Assembly (NCBI GenBank): GCA_041398005.1
Contig: JAWKVP010000006.1
Span: 201,005-265,004 of the forward strand
Direction: 5' to 3'
DNA length: 64,000 nucleotides
Source: JAGREO01 sp020446285
GTDB taxonomy: Bacteria; Pseudomonadota; Alphaproteobacteria; Geminicoccales; Geminicoccaceae
The notes beneath the pieces were generated by a model. It was given only the letters and a program-made list of their open reading frames with translations, ran no database searches and was not told where the DNA came from. The translations under genes were made by a program, and so were the position numbers. Of the stretch, positions 17,013-25,585 are shown in pieces; position 1 is the first letter of the stretch, and every line of letters begins with the position of its first letter.

Positions 17013-17120
17013 CTAGCGCTCAGGCGCATTCACTTCGTTCATTCACCCGAGCACTAGTTCCTTGTTTTTGCATCAATTTGTCCAGACAGATCAGTATGAT
17101 CTGTCTGGATCGATGCACTG
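17013..17120 (+). repeat. dispersed 108-bp MITE-like repeat, copy 1
   Basis: It begins CTAGCGCTC and its 45-bp left core ends GAGCACTAG (17049-17057), so the core has near-perfect 9-bp inverted ends. A linker leads to a hairpin with an 11-bp perfect stem (CCAGACAGATC, loop AGTAT, GATCTGTCTGG, 17082-17108), and the right end is GATCGATGCACTGG. It lies between the convergent aqpS and antiporter genes, where the hairpin could also terminate transcription. There is no coding capacity. Confidence 0.85.
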
Positions 17121-17183
17121 GTATGGGCCGGACGGACGAAGGTGCGCCTCCGGGCGTCGATTGGAACGGCCATTCGTTCTTGT

Positions 17184-19661
17184 TCAGCACGCCGCTTTCG
17201 TCACGTCCTCGATGCGTTGGCGGAGACCCGGACTTGTGCCGCACAGTTTGCGGAACTCGTCCCGATGGAGAACGAGCAGCTGGCAGAAGCCGAGCGCCAC
17301 GACATCCGTCGTTCGCCGTCTGGTCGGTCGCAGCAGGCAGGTTTCGCCGAAATACGTTCCGCTACCAAGAGTTTCGCTGGACTCGCCATCGGTCATTTCC
17401 AGTGCGCCGCTGGCGACGAAACATGCGGCGACATCGCGTGCACCGCGCGCGATCACAATATCGCCCGGAACGGCACTCGCGACCCGCGTGGCCTTGATGA
17501 TCTGCCTGCGTTCCCTTTCCCCGATGCCTCGAAGGAGCGGCAGGGTGTCGACGAGTCCGGCGCGATCGAAGCGTGCATCGAGCGGTGGCGGGCGATAGGT
17601 CGCGGCGACGCGGCGATCGAGATCGGCCTTGAGGCTTCGATGCAGATCCACGCTGATGATCGCCTCGGTGAGAAACTTGTCATAGCGGGCAGCTTCCCAG
17701 CGGAGCGCGGCGCGCGAGACGAATGCCCGCCTGAGACCGTCCGCATAGTTCGGATATTGCAGTTCGAGGTAATGCAGGGCGCGATGGACATCCTCTTCGC
17801 GCTGTTCGATCAGTTCCACGAGCCGGTCGCACGCGTCACTGCCCACAAGTCCCTCCATGCGCCAGACGGTGAACTTGTGCAGATCGCGGAGCACGAGCTG
17901 CCATTCGAAGACCATGTGAAAGCGCCGTGCCAGGAGCCGTGACATGAGGCCGTCAATGTGCATGTACCGTTGCAGCGGTGCTGCCACATGAAACATCTTC
18001 GAATGGGCGAGATGGCGGTTCGCTTCGAGCGCGTAACCGCTGCGCCCGTCGACGAGAGCGGCATCGCCGAGTGACTCGGCGGCACGCTGCATGCTGCGCA
18101 TGGCGTTTCGGCCGATGACACCCGCATCGTAATGCTGGCGGACGATGCGCCGCTCCTGATTGGCGAGGATGACGAGGCCCGTGCGCAACCGGTCGCCGAA
18201 ACCGGCGCGGTCGAAGCCGTGCGCCGCGCGGAAGGTCGCAAGACGCTGTTCGTAGCCCTCGCGAACCGGTTCGAAGATCTCCGCCGAGAGCCCGTGCTCG
18301 GCGGCAAGTTCGTTCACATGATCGACACCTTCCTGCATGGTCCGAAGGATGAGTTCCGCGCGCAGGGCGGCATCGCTTGCAGACAGGCGGTCAAGACCGA
18401 GAAGGCGCGTGACCAGCGCCAGCGTGCTGCCATTGACGAGCAGGGTGAAGAGCACGAAGCCGGCGCCGATCGCGGCCAGTCGCGCGCCGAGACCATCGGG
18501 CAAGGCCGAACTCGTGGCAAGGCTGAGCGCGAGCAGGATGGTTACCGCACCACGGATCCCGCCCCACCAGATCAGCACCTTCTGCCGGCCGACTATGGGC
18601 GACGACAGGCCGGCCAGATCCAGCAGCGGCAGGAGAATGAAGAGGATGAACGCGCGACTGGTGAAGGCGGCGGCGACCGCCACGAGCACGAGCAGAACAT
18701 CGAGCGGTTCCAGCTTGACCAGCAGCCCCGGAGCGAGGGCGGCGGCAATGAGAATGATGAGACCGTTCGACCAGTAGCCGATCTGTGCCCAGACCGTCCG
18801 GGTCGCCTGCCAGTCCTCGTTGGAAACGCGGCTGACACCGCTGACGGTGAGCGTCAGTCCGGCGGAGACCACCGACACGACACCCGATGCACCGAAAACG
18901 AGTTCGGCGGCGAGAAAGGAGGCGTAGGCTGTCGCGAGAATGAGTGAGCTCTGCGCGAGAAAGCTGCCGAGCATCCAGCCCATGAGCCTCGAGGCGACGG
19001 CACCAACGGCAGTGCCGGCAAGAGCCCCCATGACGAACAGCCAGGCAAAGCTCGATGCCGCGCCGGCAAAACCCGGTTCGCTGCCGGTCTGGAGGATGTC
19101 GATGAGCAGGACGAACAGGGCGATGGCGGCGGCATCGTTGAGCAGGCTCTCGCCCTCGAGCACGATGAGCAGGCGTCTTGGCGCGCCGATACGGCGGAAG
19201 ATCGACACGACGGCCGCCGGATCGGTGGTCGAGATGGTCGCCCCGAGCAGGAGACAGGCGACCAGCGGCAGACCGGCCACCAGCGCGAGCGTACCACCGA
19301 CGAAGGCCGTCGCGGCGAGAACCGCGAGGATCGCCATGACCGCCACGACCACCGTATCGGCCCGAAGCTTGCGCACATCGACACCAAGCGTGACCTCGAG
19401 CAGGAGCGGCGGCAGGAACAGCACGACCACGCTGTCCGGCGTCAGCGCCAGTTCGCTGATGAACCAGAGATCGTAGGTATCCAGCATCCATCCTGCCGAA
19501 CCCAGATCAACGAAGATGGCGCCGCCGCCGAGCATGAGCCCGGTGACGCTGGCGAGGATGGGCAATGGCGCCTGCAACCGGGCGGCCAGCGAATCGAGCA
19601 GGCTGAGGGTCGCCAGCATGAATGCAAGTGCGCCAATGGCGAAAATCAGGACATCAGGCAT
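17184..19661 (-). CDS. CPA1-family Na+/H+ antiporter with C-terminal cyclic-nucleotide-binding domain
   Basis: An 825-residue protein. The first 420 or so residues form a 12-13 segment NhaP/NHE-type exchanger, including ATISTTDPAAVVSIFRRIG, EGESLLNDAAAIALF and WWGGIRGAVTILLAL, which are the ion-path motifs. A long cytoplasmic helical part follows. Residues about 705-810 form a cNMP-binding domain (GDIVIARG, GSGTYFGETCLL, TTDVVALGFCQLLVL). The layout matches SOS1-like exchangers. I use the internal ATG (MPDVLIFAIGALAF), which starts at the first membrane segment, rather than an ATG 28 codons upstream. Confidence 0.9.
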   Translation of the reverse strand: MPDVLIFAIGALAFMLATLSLLDSLAARLQAPLPILASVTGLMLGGGAIFVDLGSAGWMLDTYDLWFISELALTPDSVVVLFLPPLLLEVTLGVDVRKLRADTVVVAVMAILAVLAATAFVGGTLALVAGLPLVACLLLGATISTTDPAAVVSIFRRIGAPRRLLIVLEGESLLNDAAAIALFVLLIDILQTGSEPGFAGAASSFAWLFVMGALAGTAVGAVASRLMGWMLGSFLAQSSLILATAYASFLAAELVFGASGVVSVVSAGLTLTVSGVSRVSNEDWQATRTVWAQIGYWSNGLIILIAAALAPGLLVKLEPLDVLLVLVAVAAAFTSRAFILFILLPLLDLAGLSSPIVGRQKVLIWWGGIRGAVTILLALSLATSSALPDGLGARLAAIGAGFVLFTLLVNGSTLALVTRLLGLDRLSASDAALRAELILRTMQEGVDHVNELAAEHGLSAEIFEPVREGYEQRLATFRAAHGFDRAGFGDRLRTGLVILANQERRIVRQHYDAGVIGRNAMRSMQRAAESLGDAALVDGRSGYALEANRHLAHSKMFHVAAPLQRYMHIDGLMSRLLARRFHMVFEWQLVLRDLHKFTVWRMEGLVGSDACDRLVELIEQREEDVHRALHYLELQYPNYADGLRRAFVSRAALRWEAARYDKFLTEAIISVDLHRSLKADLDRRVAATYRPPPLDARFDRAGLVDTLPLLRGIGERERRQIIKATRVASAVPGDIVIARGARDVAACFVASGALEMTDGESSETLGSGTYFGETCLLRPTRRRTTDVVALGFCQLLVLHRDEFRKLCGTSPGLRQRIEDVTKAAC

Positions 19662-19743
19662 GGACGGGCCGGCACTCCGGTCAACGGTCGATCCCCTATC
19701 CTTCTTCGAACATGGCCCGAAGCGCAAGTTGGCGGCATCCCTC

Positions 19744-19950
19744 ATGTCCGGAATGCGGGGCGGGGATCGTCTGGCGGAGTGGGTCGGTGGTCAACCGATG
19801 ACATGCACTGAGGTGACCGTCGATCAGTACGACCGCCGTGTTGCCCGGTGCTCGGTCAACGGCACCGGTCTGGCGACATGGATGGTGAGCGAGGGTCCGG
19901 CCGCTGCGTTTCGACGGTATGCGGACGAGCAGATCGAGAACAAGGAGTGA
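19744..19950 (+). pseudogene. fragment of a thermonuclease (SNase)-like gene
   Basis: The reading GGQPMTCTEVTVDQYDRR, then VARCSVNG, ATWMVSEGPAAAFRRY and a stop after IENKE resembles the second half of alphaproteobacterial SNase-like proteins (YDRxVARC, WMV.xG.A.AFRRY). The N-terminal barrel with the catalytic Arg/Asp/Glu is absent, and the end is cut short. I see no ribosome-binding site. It is probably a both-ends-truncated relic between the antiporter and the toxin-antitoxin module. Confidence 0.55.
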
Positions 19951-20013
19951 GAATATCCCATGGAAAACAGCGCGTTATATCCTTGATACCTTTCCATGGT
20001 ATCCTTTTGCCAT

Positions 20014-20388
20014 TCAATTCACTGCCGGTTCAAATCTGATTGAAAGTTCGCAAGCCAAGGTACTCAGTCTGTTGTCACCGGTCCAGATCCTGCTCCCTGG
20101 TTCGAGCAGACAGGATGCAATGAGATTGATGTCGACATACCCAATGCCGCGCGAATAGAGTCGTCGATCATCAACAAGAGCGCGAACCTCGGCTGTAGAC
20201 GCCACCGTCACGGCCGGCAAATCATCCAACAGATTGAGAATGTCGGAGCGTGACTTCAACGATCCCAATGCAATCTCGCCTGTCACAAACGGATGCGCCA
20301 GCACTTGGCCAGCGTTCAACAATCCGGCAAGCGCGGCATTGCCGTATCGAAGATGATCGATCCAGATCGAGGTATCGACAAGAATCAT
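20014..20388 (-). CDS. vapC: VapC-family PIN-domain toxin ribonuclease
   Basis: A 124-residue PIN-domain RNase beginning MILVDTSIWIDHLR. The acidic metal-binding set is in place at Asp5, Glu38 (VTGEIA), Asp86 (GYVDINLI) and Asp105 (WTGDNRL), so the nuclease should be active. It overlaps vapB by ATGA and is the second gene of the pair. Targets of such toxins are usually tRNAs or rRNA; this one's target is unknown. The module sits in a patch of gene fragments, consistent with horizontal gain. Confidence 0.92.
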   Translation of the reverse strand: MILVDTSIWIDHLRYGNAALAGLLNAGQVLAHPFVTGEIALGSLKSRSDILNLLDDLPAVTVASTAEVRALVDDRRLYSRGIGYVDINLIASCLLEPGSRIWTGDNRLSTLACELSIRFEPAVN

Positions 20389-20582
20389 TTCGGGCGTCGT
20401 CTCGGCGCCGCTTCCGTCCCGGGTTCAGTACCGCCCAGCAAAGCCAGACGACGCGCGCTTTCGCGTTCAATCAATGCCTTCAGCGCCTCTTTAAGCAATA
20501 CACCGCGCTCGGATACTCCACTGAGCATGGACGCTTTTTCAAGAAGTGCGTCATCCAGATTCACTGTTGTTCTCATCACCAT
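20385..20582 (-). CDS. vapB: VapB-family antitoxin
   Basis: A 65-residue antitoxin. The N-terminal MRTTVNLDDALLEKA is a ribbon-helix-helix-type DNA-binding strand and helix; the basic C-terminus would neutralise VapC. Starts at 20582 (MVMRTT) and 20576 (MRTT) are both possible. The -10 box lies about 20 bp upstream and overlaps a palindrome, giving the usual autorepression by the VapBC complex. Confidence 0.88.
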   Translation of the reverse strand: MVMRTTVNLDDALLEKASMLSGVSERGVLLKEALKALIERESARRLALLGGTEPGTEAAPRRRPK

Positions 20583-20598
20583 CTCGCATCGTTTCTAT

Positions 20599-20628
20599 CA
20601 TCATATGATGTCTGTTTTGATTATTCAA
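20599..20628 (-). promoter_or_regulatory. vapBC promoter with overlapping palindromic operator
   Basis: On the minus strand a -35 TTGAAT (20623-20628) and a -10 TATGAT (20600-20605) are separated by exactly 17 bp. The -10 lies inside the perfect 12-bp palindrome CATCATATGATG (20599-20610), well placed for autorepression. Confidence 0.72.
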
Positions 20629-20697
20629 GTGCGACTGGTGCATAGATTGTGGTGACGGGTGAAGGAGCCGGTGGCCCGAGTTTCCGGCAGGACACCC

Positions 20698-22248
20698 TCA
20701 GTAGATTGCCGCGGGTAGCCAGGTGGCGATCGACGGTAGCAGCCAGATGATGCTGATGGCGACGATCTGCAGGAGGATGAAGGGTGCCACCCCCTGATAG
20801 ATCTGTCCCGTGGTGATCTCCTTCGGCGCCGCTCCGCGCAGGTAGAAGAGCGAGAAACCGAAGGGTGGGGTGAGAAAGCTCGTCTGGAGATTGATCGCGA
20901 TGAGGATCGAGAGCCACACCGGATCATGCCCCATGAGGATGAGCGGCGGCGCTATCAGTGGCAGGAGAATGACGGTGATCTCGACGAAATCGAGGAAGAA
21001 GCCGAGGATGAAGATGAGCGCCATGCAGAAGAACAGCGCACCGTCCGGCCCGCCGGGCATGGCTTCGAGAATGCCCGCAACCCTCTCCTCTCCTCCCAGT
21101 CCGATGAAAACGAGAGAAAACATGCTGGCGGCGATGATGGTGGCAAAGATCATCGATGTGATGACCAGTGTCGAGGTCATGGCCGGAGCGAGCACACCGC
21201 GACGCGCGGCCCGACCTAGCGCCGCGAGGACCGCGACGATCCCGATGATGGCCGCAATGACATAGGCCGATCCGAGCCAGAGCTCGTTCGATGTGATATC
21301 GCTGCGCTGGAAGCGTACCGGCGCCATGCCGGCGAAGATCCCGAGTGCGACGAGACAGAGCACGCCCGTGACGAGGAGCCGACGGGACGCGCCCAGCCGC
21401 AAGCCGGCCATCAGGATGGCGCCGACGGCACCCACCGAAGCGGCTTCGGTGGGCGTGGCAATGCCCCCCAGAATGGCCCCGAGCACGGCGATGATGAGCA
21501 TGACCGGTGGCAGGATGGCGCCCCGGATCTCGCCGGCGGACGGCCGCCCGGAATCGGCGGCGGACGGCGGCATGTCCCCCGGACGGACCCAGCCGCGCAG
21601 GAGAATGTAGACGATGTAGATGATGACAAGGGTCAGGCCCGGCATGAGCGCACCGGCGAAGATCTGGCCGACCGAGATTGTCTGGATCGTGAACTTGCCC
21701 TGGGCATATTGTGCCTGCTGATAGGCCGAGGACATCACATCGGAGAGGATGATCAGCAGGGTCGAGGGCGGGATGATCTGGCCGAGCGTGCCGGCGGTGC
21801 AGACAAGTCCGCAAGCCGGGCGCGGGTCATAGCCGGTCTTGAGCATGCTCGGCAGGGCGATGAGCCCCATGGCGGTGACGGTGGCGCCGACGATGCCGGT
21901 GGAAGCGGCGAGCAATGCTCCGACGAGCACGACCGAGATGCCGAGCCCGCCGCGCAGCTGACCGAAGAGGCGGCCCATCGTATCCAGAAGTTCCTCGGCG
22001 ATACGGCTCTTTTCGAGGATGACCCCCATCACCACGAAGAGTGGAATGGCGATCAGCACGTCATTGGTGAGCGTGCCATAGACCCGCTGGCCCAGCGCCC
22101 CCAGAAGGCCGAGATTCATCTGGCCGGTTGCATGTCCCGCAAAGGCGAAAGCCACCGCCACACCGGAAATCGAGAAGGCGACCGGAAAGCCGAGCAGGAT
22201 GCAGCCCATCAGCGCCGCGAACATGAGAAGGTCGAGATATTCGATCAT
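20698..22248 (-). CDS. dctM: TRAP transporter large permease, DctM family
   Basis: A 516-residue, about 12-segment membrane subunit that carries the Na+-coupled transport step. GFPVAFSISGVAVAFAFAG, GIVGATVTAMGLIALPSML and the late FLTPPFGFSLFYLRG are DctM hallmarks. A somewhat longer middle part (a Gly/Ala-rich stretch with an extra hydrophobic pair around residues 235-370) fits the larger DctM subgroup paired with TakP-like binding proteins. The ATG overlaps the dctQ stop (ATGA). It is last in the hutIHU-dctPQM run. Confidence 0.92.
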   Translation of the reverse strand: MIEYLDLLMFAALMGCILLGFPVAFSISGVAVAFAFAGHATGQMNLGLLGALGQRVYGTLTNDVLIAIPLFVVMGVILEKSRIAEELLDTMGRLFGQLRGGLGISVVLVGALLAASTGIVGATVTAMGLIALPSMLKTGYDPRPACGLVCTAGTLGQIIPPSTLLIILSDVMSSAYQQAQYAQGKFTIQTISVGQIFAGALMPGLTLVIIYIVYILLRGWVRPGDMPPSAADSGRPSAGEIRGAILPPVMLIIAVLGAILGGIATPTEAASVGAVGAILMAGLRLGASRRLLVTGVLCLVALGIFAGMAPVRFQRSDITSNELWLGSAYVIAAIIGIVAVLAALGRAARRGVLAPAMTSTLVITSMIFATIIAASMFSLVFIGLGGEERVAGILEAMPGGPDGALFFCMALIFILGFFLDFVEITVILLPLIAPPLILMGHDPVWLSILIAINLQTSFLTPPFGFSLFYLRGAAPKEITTGQIYQGVAPFILLQIVAISIIWLLPSIATWLPAAIY

Positions 22249-22727
22249 GCGCGGTTGCGAAGCTCCAGCAGCCGGTGCAGCACGCATGCCACCGATTGCA
22301 CGATGAGCAGGAGACAGAAGGCCGGAATGAGCGTCTTCAGCGCGAAGACCGCCGGAATGCCGCCTACCGAGATGGCACCTTCGAGAATGGACCAGGAATT
22401 GATGACGGAGGGCAGCGAGAACCAGAAGAGCGCTGCCATCGACGGCAGCAGCATGAAGAGATGGCCGAACAGGTCGATGAGCGCCTTGCCGCGCGCACTC
22501 GCCCGTGCGTGGAAGATGTCGACCCTGACATGCCCGTCCACCAGCAGCGTGAAGCCGGCTCCGAGCATGAACAGGGCCGCGTGGAGATAGAGAACACTCT
22601 CGTTGAGAGCGATGGAGCTGAAGCCGAAGACGTAGCGAAGCAGCACGATGGTGAACTGGACCAGAACCATGACGAGCGCCAGCCAGCGCACGATCATGCC
22701 GGTCCGCCGGTTCACACTGTCGAGCAA
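22245..22727 (-). CDS. dctQ: TRAP transporter small permease, DctQ family
   Basis: A four-helix small permease of about 160 residues: MIVRWLALVMVLVQFTIVLL, then LNESVLYLHAALFMLGAGFTL and VDGHVRVDIF, the usual DctQ core. The start is uncertain: TTG at 22727 is used here, but the frame is open about 45 bases further upstream without an ATG. It sits between dctP and dctM, with the order P-Q-M complete. Confidence 0.88.
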   Translation of the reverse strand: MLDSVNRRTGMIVRWLALVMVLVQFTIVLLRYVFGFSSIALNESVLYLHAALFMLGAGFTLLVDGHVRVDIFHARASARGKALIDLFGHLFMLLPSMAALFWFSLPSVINSWSILEGAISVGGIPAVFALKTLIPAFCLLLIVQSVACVLHRLLELRNRA

Positions 22728-22772
22728 CTCCGCCAGTCGTTCCAGTGCTTCAGCTCCCTGGAGATGGAACGG

Positions 22773-23864
22773 TCAGTAGCCCCGCACCATTGCACGCGCA
22801 TTCATCTGACCATTGTCGGCATAGACCATGTAGCCGCCGACAAGATCGCGATAGGCAATGAAGCTTTCGGTAATCTTCTTCACCAGCGGGTCGCTGTCCT
22901 CGCGCAGCTCGCCGATGACCTCGTCGGCGGCGACCGCCATGGCCTTGACGACATCGTCAGGCAGTTTCCTGACCTGCACGCCCTGCTCGGCGACGAGCTG
23001 CTGCAATGCCTGGGCGTGTCTGGTCTCGTATTCCGTCAGGACCGGATTGTAGAGGCTTTCGCAGGCAAATGCGACGGCCTGCCTGAGATCGTCCGGCAGA
23101 TCGTCATAGGCACTGGCATTGACCGCGCACTCTTCGGCAGAGGATGGCTCGCCGACACCGGGCCAGTAATAGTTCTTCGCAACCTGATAGAAGCCGAGGG
23201 CGCTGTCGGTCCAGGGACCGATGAACTCGCCCGCATCCAGCGCGCCGGACTGCAACGCCTGGAACATGTCACGACCGCCCATGGCCTGCACGGCCATGCC
23301 CAGCCTCGCGCACATCTCCGAGGCAAGACCGGTGGTGCGGAACTTCAGGCCCTTGAGATCGTCCACGGAATTGATTTCGTTTCTGAACCAGCCCTGCCAT
23401 TGCGGCCCGCTATTGCCACAAAGAAACGGCTTGAGACCGAACTGGCCGTACATCTCGTCATAGAGTTCCTGACCGCCGCCATGCGCCAGCCAGCCGAACT
23501 GCTCGTCCGCGCGAAGGCCGAAGGGCTGTGAACCGAAAAGGAGAATGCCCCTGGACTTGGAGCCCCAGTAGGCGGGCACGGCATGATAGAGATCGGCCGT
23601 GCCTTCCGAGACGGCGTCGAACACGCCATTGCCCGGAACGAGCTCACCCGCCGCATGCAGCTTCACTTCGATGCGTCCGCCGGAAAGCGTGGTGATGCGG
23701 TCGGCGAGCATCTGGGCGGCGACACCCGGTCCCGGCAGATTCTTCGGCCAGGCGGTGACCATGTTCCACATGCGCTTGTCCTGGGCGATCGCCGGTGCCG
23801 GAAACTGGCTCGCGGCTGTCGTGGCGGCTACCGCACCCGTGGTCATGAATGCGCGTCTCTTCAT
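22773..23864 (-). CDS. dctP: TRAP transporter substrate-binding protein, TakP-like
   Basis: A 363-residue periplasmic binding protein with a Tat-like N-terminus (MKRRAFMTTGAVAATTAAS). The mature start WNMVTAWPKNLPGPG and the motifs KGLKFRTTGLASEM and GALDAGEFIGPW place it near the 2-oxoacid-binding TakP branch. GGAGGAG precedes the ATG. It is 34 bp downstream of hutU on the same strand, so it belongs to the hut operon. This suggests histidine, urocanate or a related imidazole acid as ligand, which is an inference. Confidence 0.9.
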   Translation of the reverse strand: MKRRAFMTTGAVAATTAASQFPAPAIAQDKRMWNMVTAWPKNLPGPGVAAQMLADRITTLSGGRIEVKLHAAGELVPGNGVFDAVSEGTADLYHAVPAYWGSKSRGILLFGSQPFGLRADEQFGWLAHGGGQELYDEMYGQFGLKPFLCGNSGPQWQGWFRNEINSVDDLKGLKFRTTGLASEMCARLGMAVQAMGGRDMFQALQSGALDAGEFIGPWTDSALGFYQVAKNYYWPGVGEPSSAEECAVNASAYDDLPDDLRQAVAFACESLYNPVLTEYETRHAQALQQLVAEQGVQVRKLPDDVVKAMAVAADEVIGELREDSDPLVKKITESFIAYRDLVGGYMVYADNGQMNARAMVRGY

Positions 23865-23898
23865 CGTCGGTCTCCTCCTACGTTGACCAGAAGCTCGA

Positions 23899-25569
23899 TC
23901 ACTCGCCGAGAATGCCGGGCAGCCGAAGCCCGTGCTCCCTCGCGCAATCCAGTGCAATATCGTAACCGGCATCCGCGTGGCGCATGACACCCGTCGCCGG
24001 GTCGTTCCAGAGAACCCGCTCGATGCGCCTTGCCGCATCATCGCTGCCATCGCAGCAGATCACCATCCCCGAATGCTGCGAGAAGCCCATGCCCACACCG
24101 CCGCCATGATGCAGCGAGACCCAGGTAGCACCGGATGCGCAGTTGAGCAGCGCGTTCAGAAGCGGCCAGTCGGAGACGGCATCAGACCCGTCCTTCATCG
24201 CCTCGGTCTCGCGGTTGGGCGAGGCGACCGAGCCCGAATCGAGGTGATCGCGGCCGATCACGACGGGTGCGGACAATTCACCCGATCGGACCATCTCGTT
24301 GAAGGCAAGCCCGAGCCTGTGCCTGACACCGAGCCCCACCCAGCAGATCCGCGCCGGCAGACCCTGAAAGGCGATGCGCTCGCGTGCCATGTCGAGCCAG
24401 TTGTGCAGGTGCGGATCGTCCACCAGTTCCTTCACCTTCGCATCCGTGCGGTAGATGTCCTCCGGATCGCCAGAGAGCGCACACCAGCGGAACGGTCCGA
24501 TGCCGCGACAGAAGAGCGGACGGATATAGGCAGGAACGAAGCCCGGGAAGGAAAAGGCGTTTTCCAGTCCCTCCTCCTTCGCCACCTGACGGATATTGTT
24601 GCCGTAATCGAGGGTCGGCACGCCCATGTTCCAGAAATCGACCATCGCCCCCACATGCGCCTTCATGCTGGCGCGGGCGGCCTTCTCGACCGCCGCCGGA
24701 TCGCTTTCCTGCTTCGCCCGCCATTCGGCCACACTCCAGCCCTGCGGCAGGTAACCGTGTATCGGGTCATGCGCGGAGGTCTGGTCGGTGACGATATCCG
24801 GTTTCACCCCGCGGCGGACGAGTTCGACGAACACATCGGCGGCATTGGCGATCAGTGCCACCGATTTCGCCTCACCCGCCTGCGTCCAGCGCCCGATCAT
24901 TTCAAGCGCTTCGTCCGTCGAATGCGTCTTCTCATCGACATAACGGGTGCGCAGGCGAAAATCGGCACGGGTCTCGTCGCATTCGACCGCAAGGCAGCAA
25001 GCCCCTGCCATGACCGCCGCGAGCGGCTGCGCACCGCCCATGCCGCCAAGCCCGCCCGTGAGGATCCAGCGGCCCTTCAGGTCGCCGCCATAGTGCTGGC
25101 GTCCGGCCTCGACGAAGGTTTCATAAGTCCCCTGAACGATGCCCTGACTGCCGATATAGATCCACGAGCCCGCCGTCATCTGTCCGTACATGGCGAGCCC
25201 CTTGCGGTCGAGCTCGTTGAAATGCTGCCAGGTGGCCCAGTGCGGCACGAGATTTGAGTTGGCGATGAGAACGCGCGGGGCGTCCTCATGCGTGCGGAAT
25301 ACACCGACAGGCTTGCCGGACTGGACGAGCAGGGTCTCGTCATCGTCGAGCGTCTTCAGCGTGGTGACAATGGAATCGAAATCCTTCCAGGTCCGCGCCG
25401 CCCTTCCGATGCCGCCATAGACCACAAGCTCGTGCGGATTCTCCGCAACGTCCGGATGGAGATTGTTCATGAGCATGCGCATCGGCGCCTCGGTGAGCCA
25501 GCTCCTCGCGGTAATCCCGCTGCCGGTGGGCGGACGGATGTCGCGGCTGTTTCTTCGATCGAATGACAT
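23899..25569 (-). CDS. hutU: urocanate hydratase
   Basis: HutU, 556 residues, hydrates urocanate to imidazolone propionate using NAD+ as electrophile. Family marks are YGGIGRAARTW, the Gly-rich GRWILTGGLGGMGGAQPLA, YLPQGWSVAEW, FPGFVPAYIRPLFCRG (with the conserved Cys) and HHGGGVGMGFSQH. It is the third gene of hutI-hutH-hutU, with only 16 bp to hutH. It appears complete and functional. Confidence 0.97.
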   Translation of the reverse strand: MSFDRRNSRDIRPPTGSGITARSWLTEAPMRMLMNNLHPDVAENPHELVVYGGIGRAARTWKDFDSIVTTLKTLDDDETLLVQSGKPVGVFRTHEDAPRVLIANSNLVPHWATWQHFNELDRKGLAMYGQMTAGSWIYIGSQGIVQGTYETFVEAGRQHYGGDLKGRWILTGGLGGMGGAQPLAAVMAGACCLAVECDETRADFRLRTRYVDEKTHSTDEALEMIGRWTQAGEAKSVALIANAADVFVELVRRGVKPDIVTDQTSAHDPIHGYLPQGWSVAEWRAKQESDPAAVEKAARASMKAHVGAMVDFWNMGVPTLDYGNNIRQVAKEEGLENAFSFPGFVPAYIRPLFCRGIGPFRWCALSGDPEDIYRTDAKVKELVDDPHLHNWLDMARERIAFQGLPARICWVGLGVRHRLGLAFNEMVRSGELSAPVVIGRDHLDSGSVASPNRETEAMKDGSDAVSDWPLLNALLNCASGATWVSLHHGGGVGMGFSQHSGMVICCDGSDDAARRIERVLWNDPATGVMRHADAGYDIALDCAREHGLRLPGILGE

Positions 25570-25585
25570 GGATCTTCCTTCCCTC

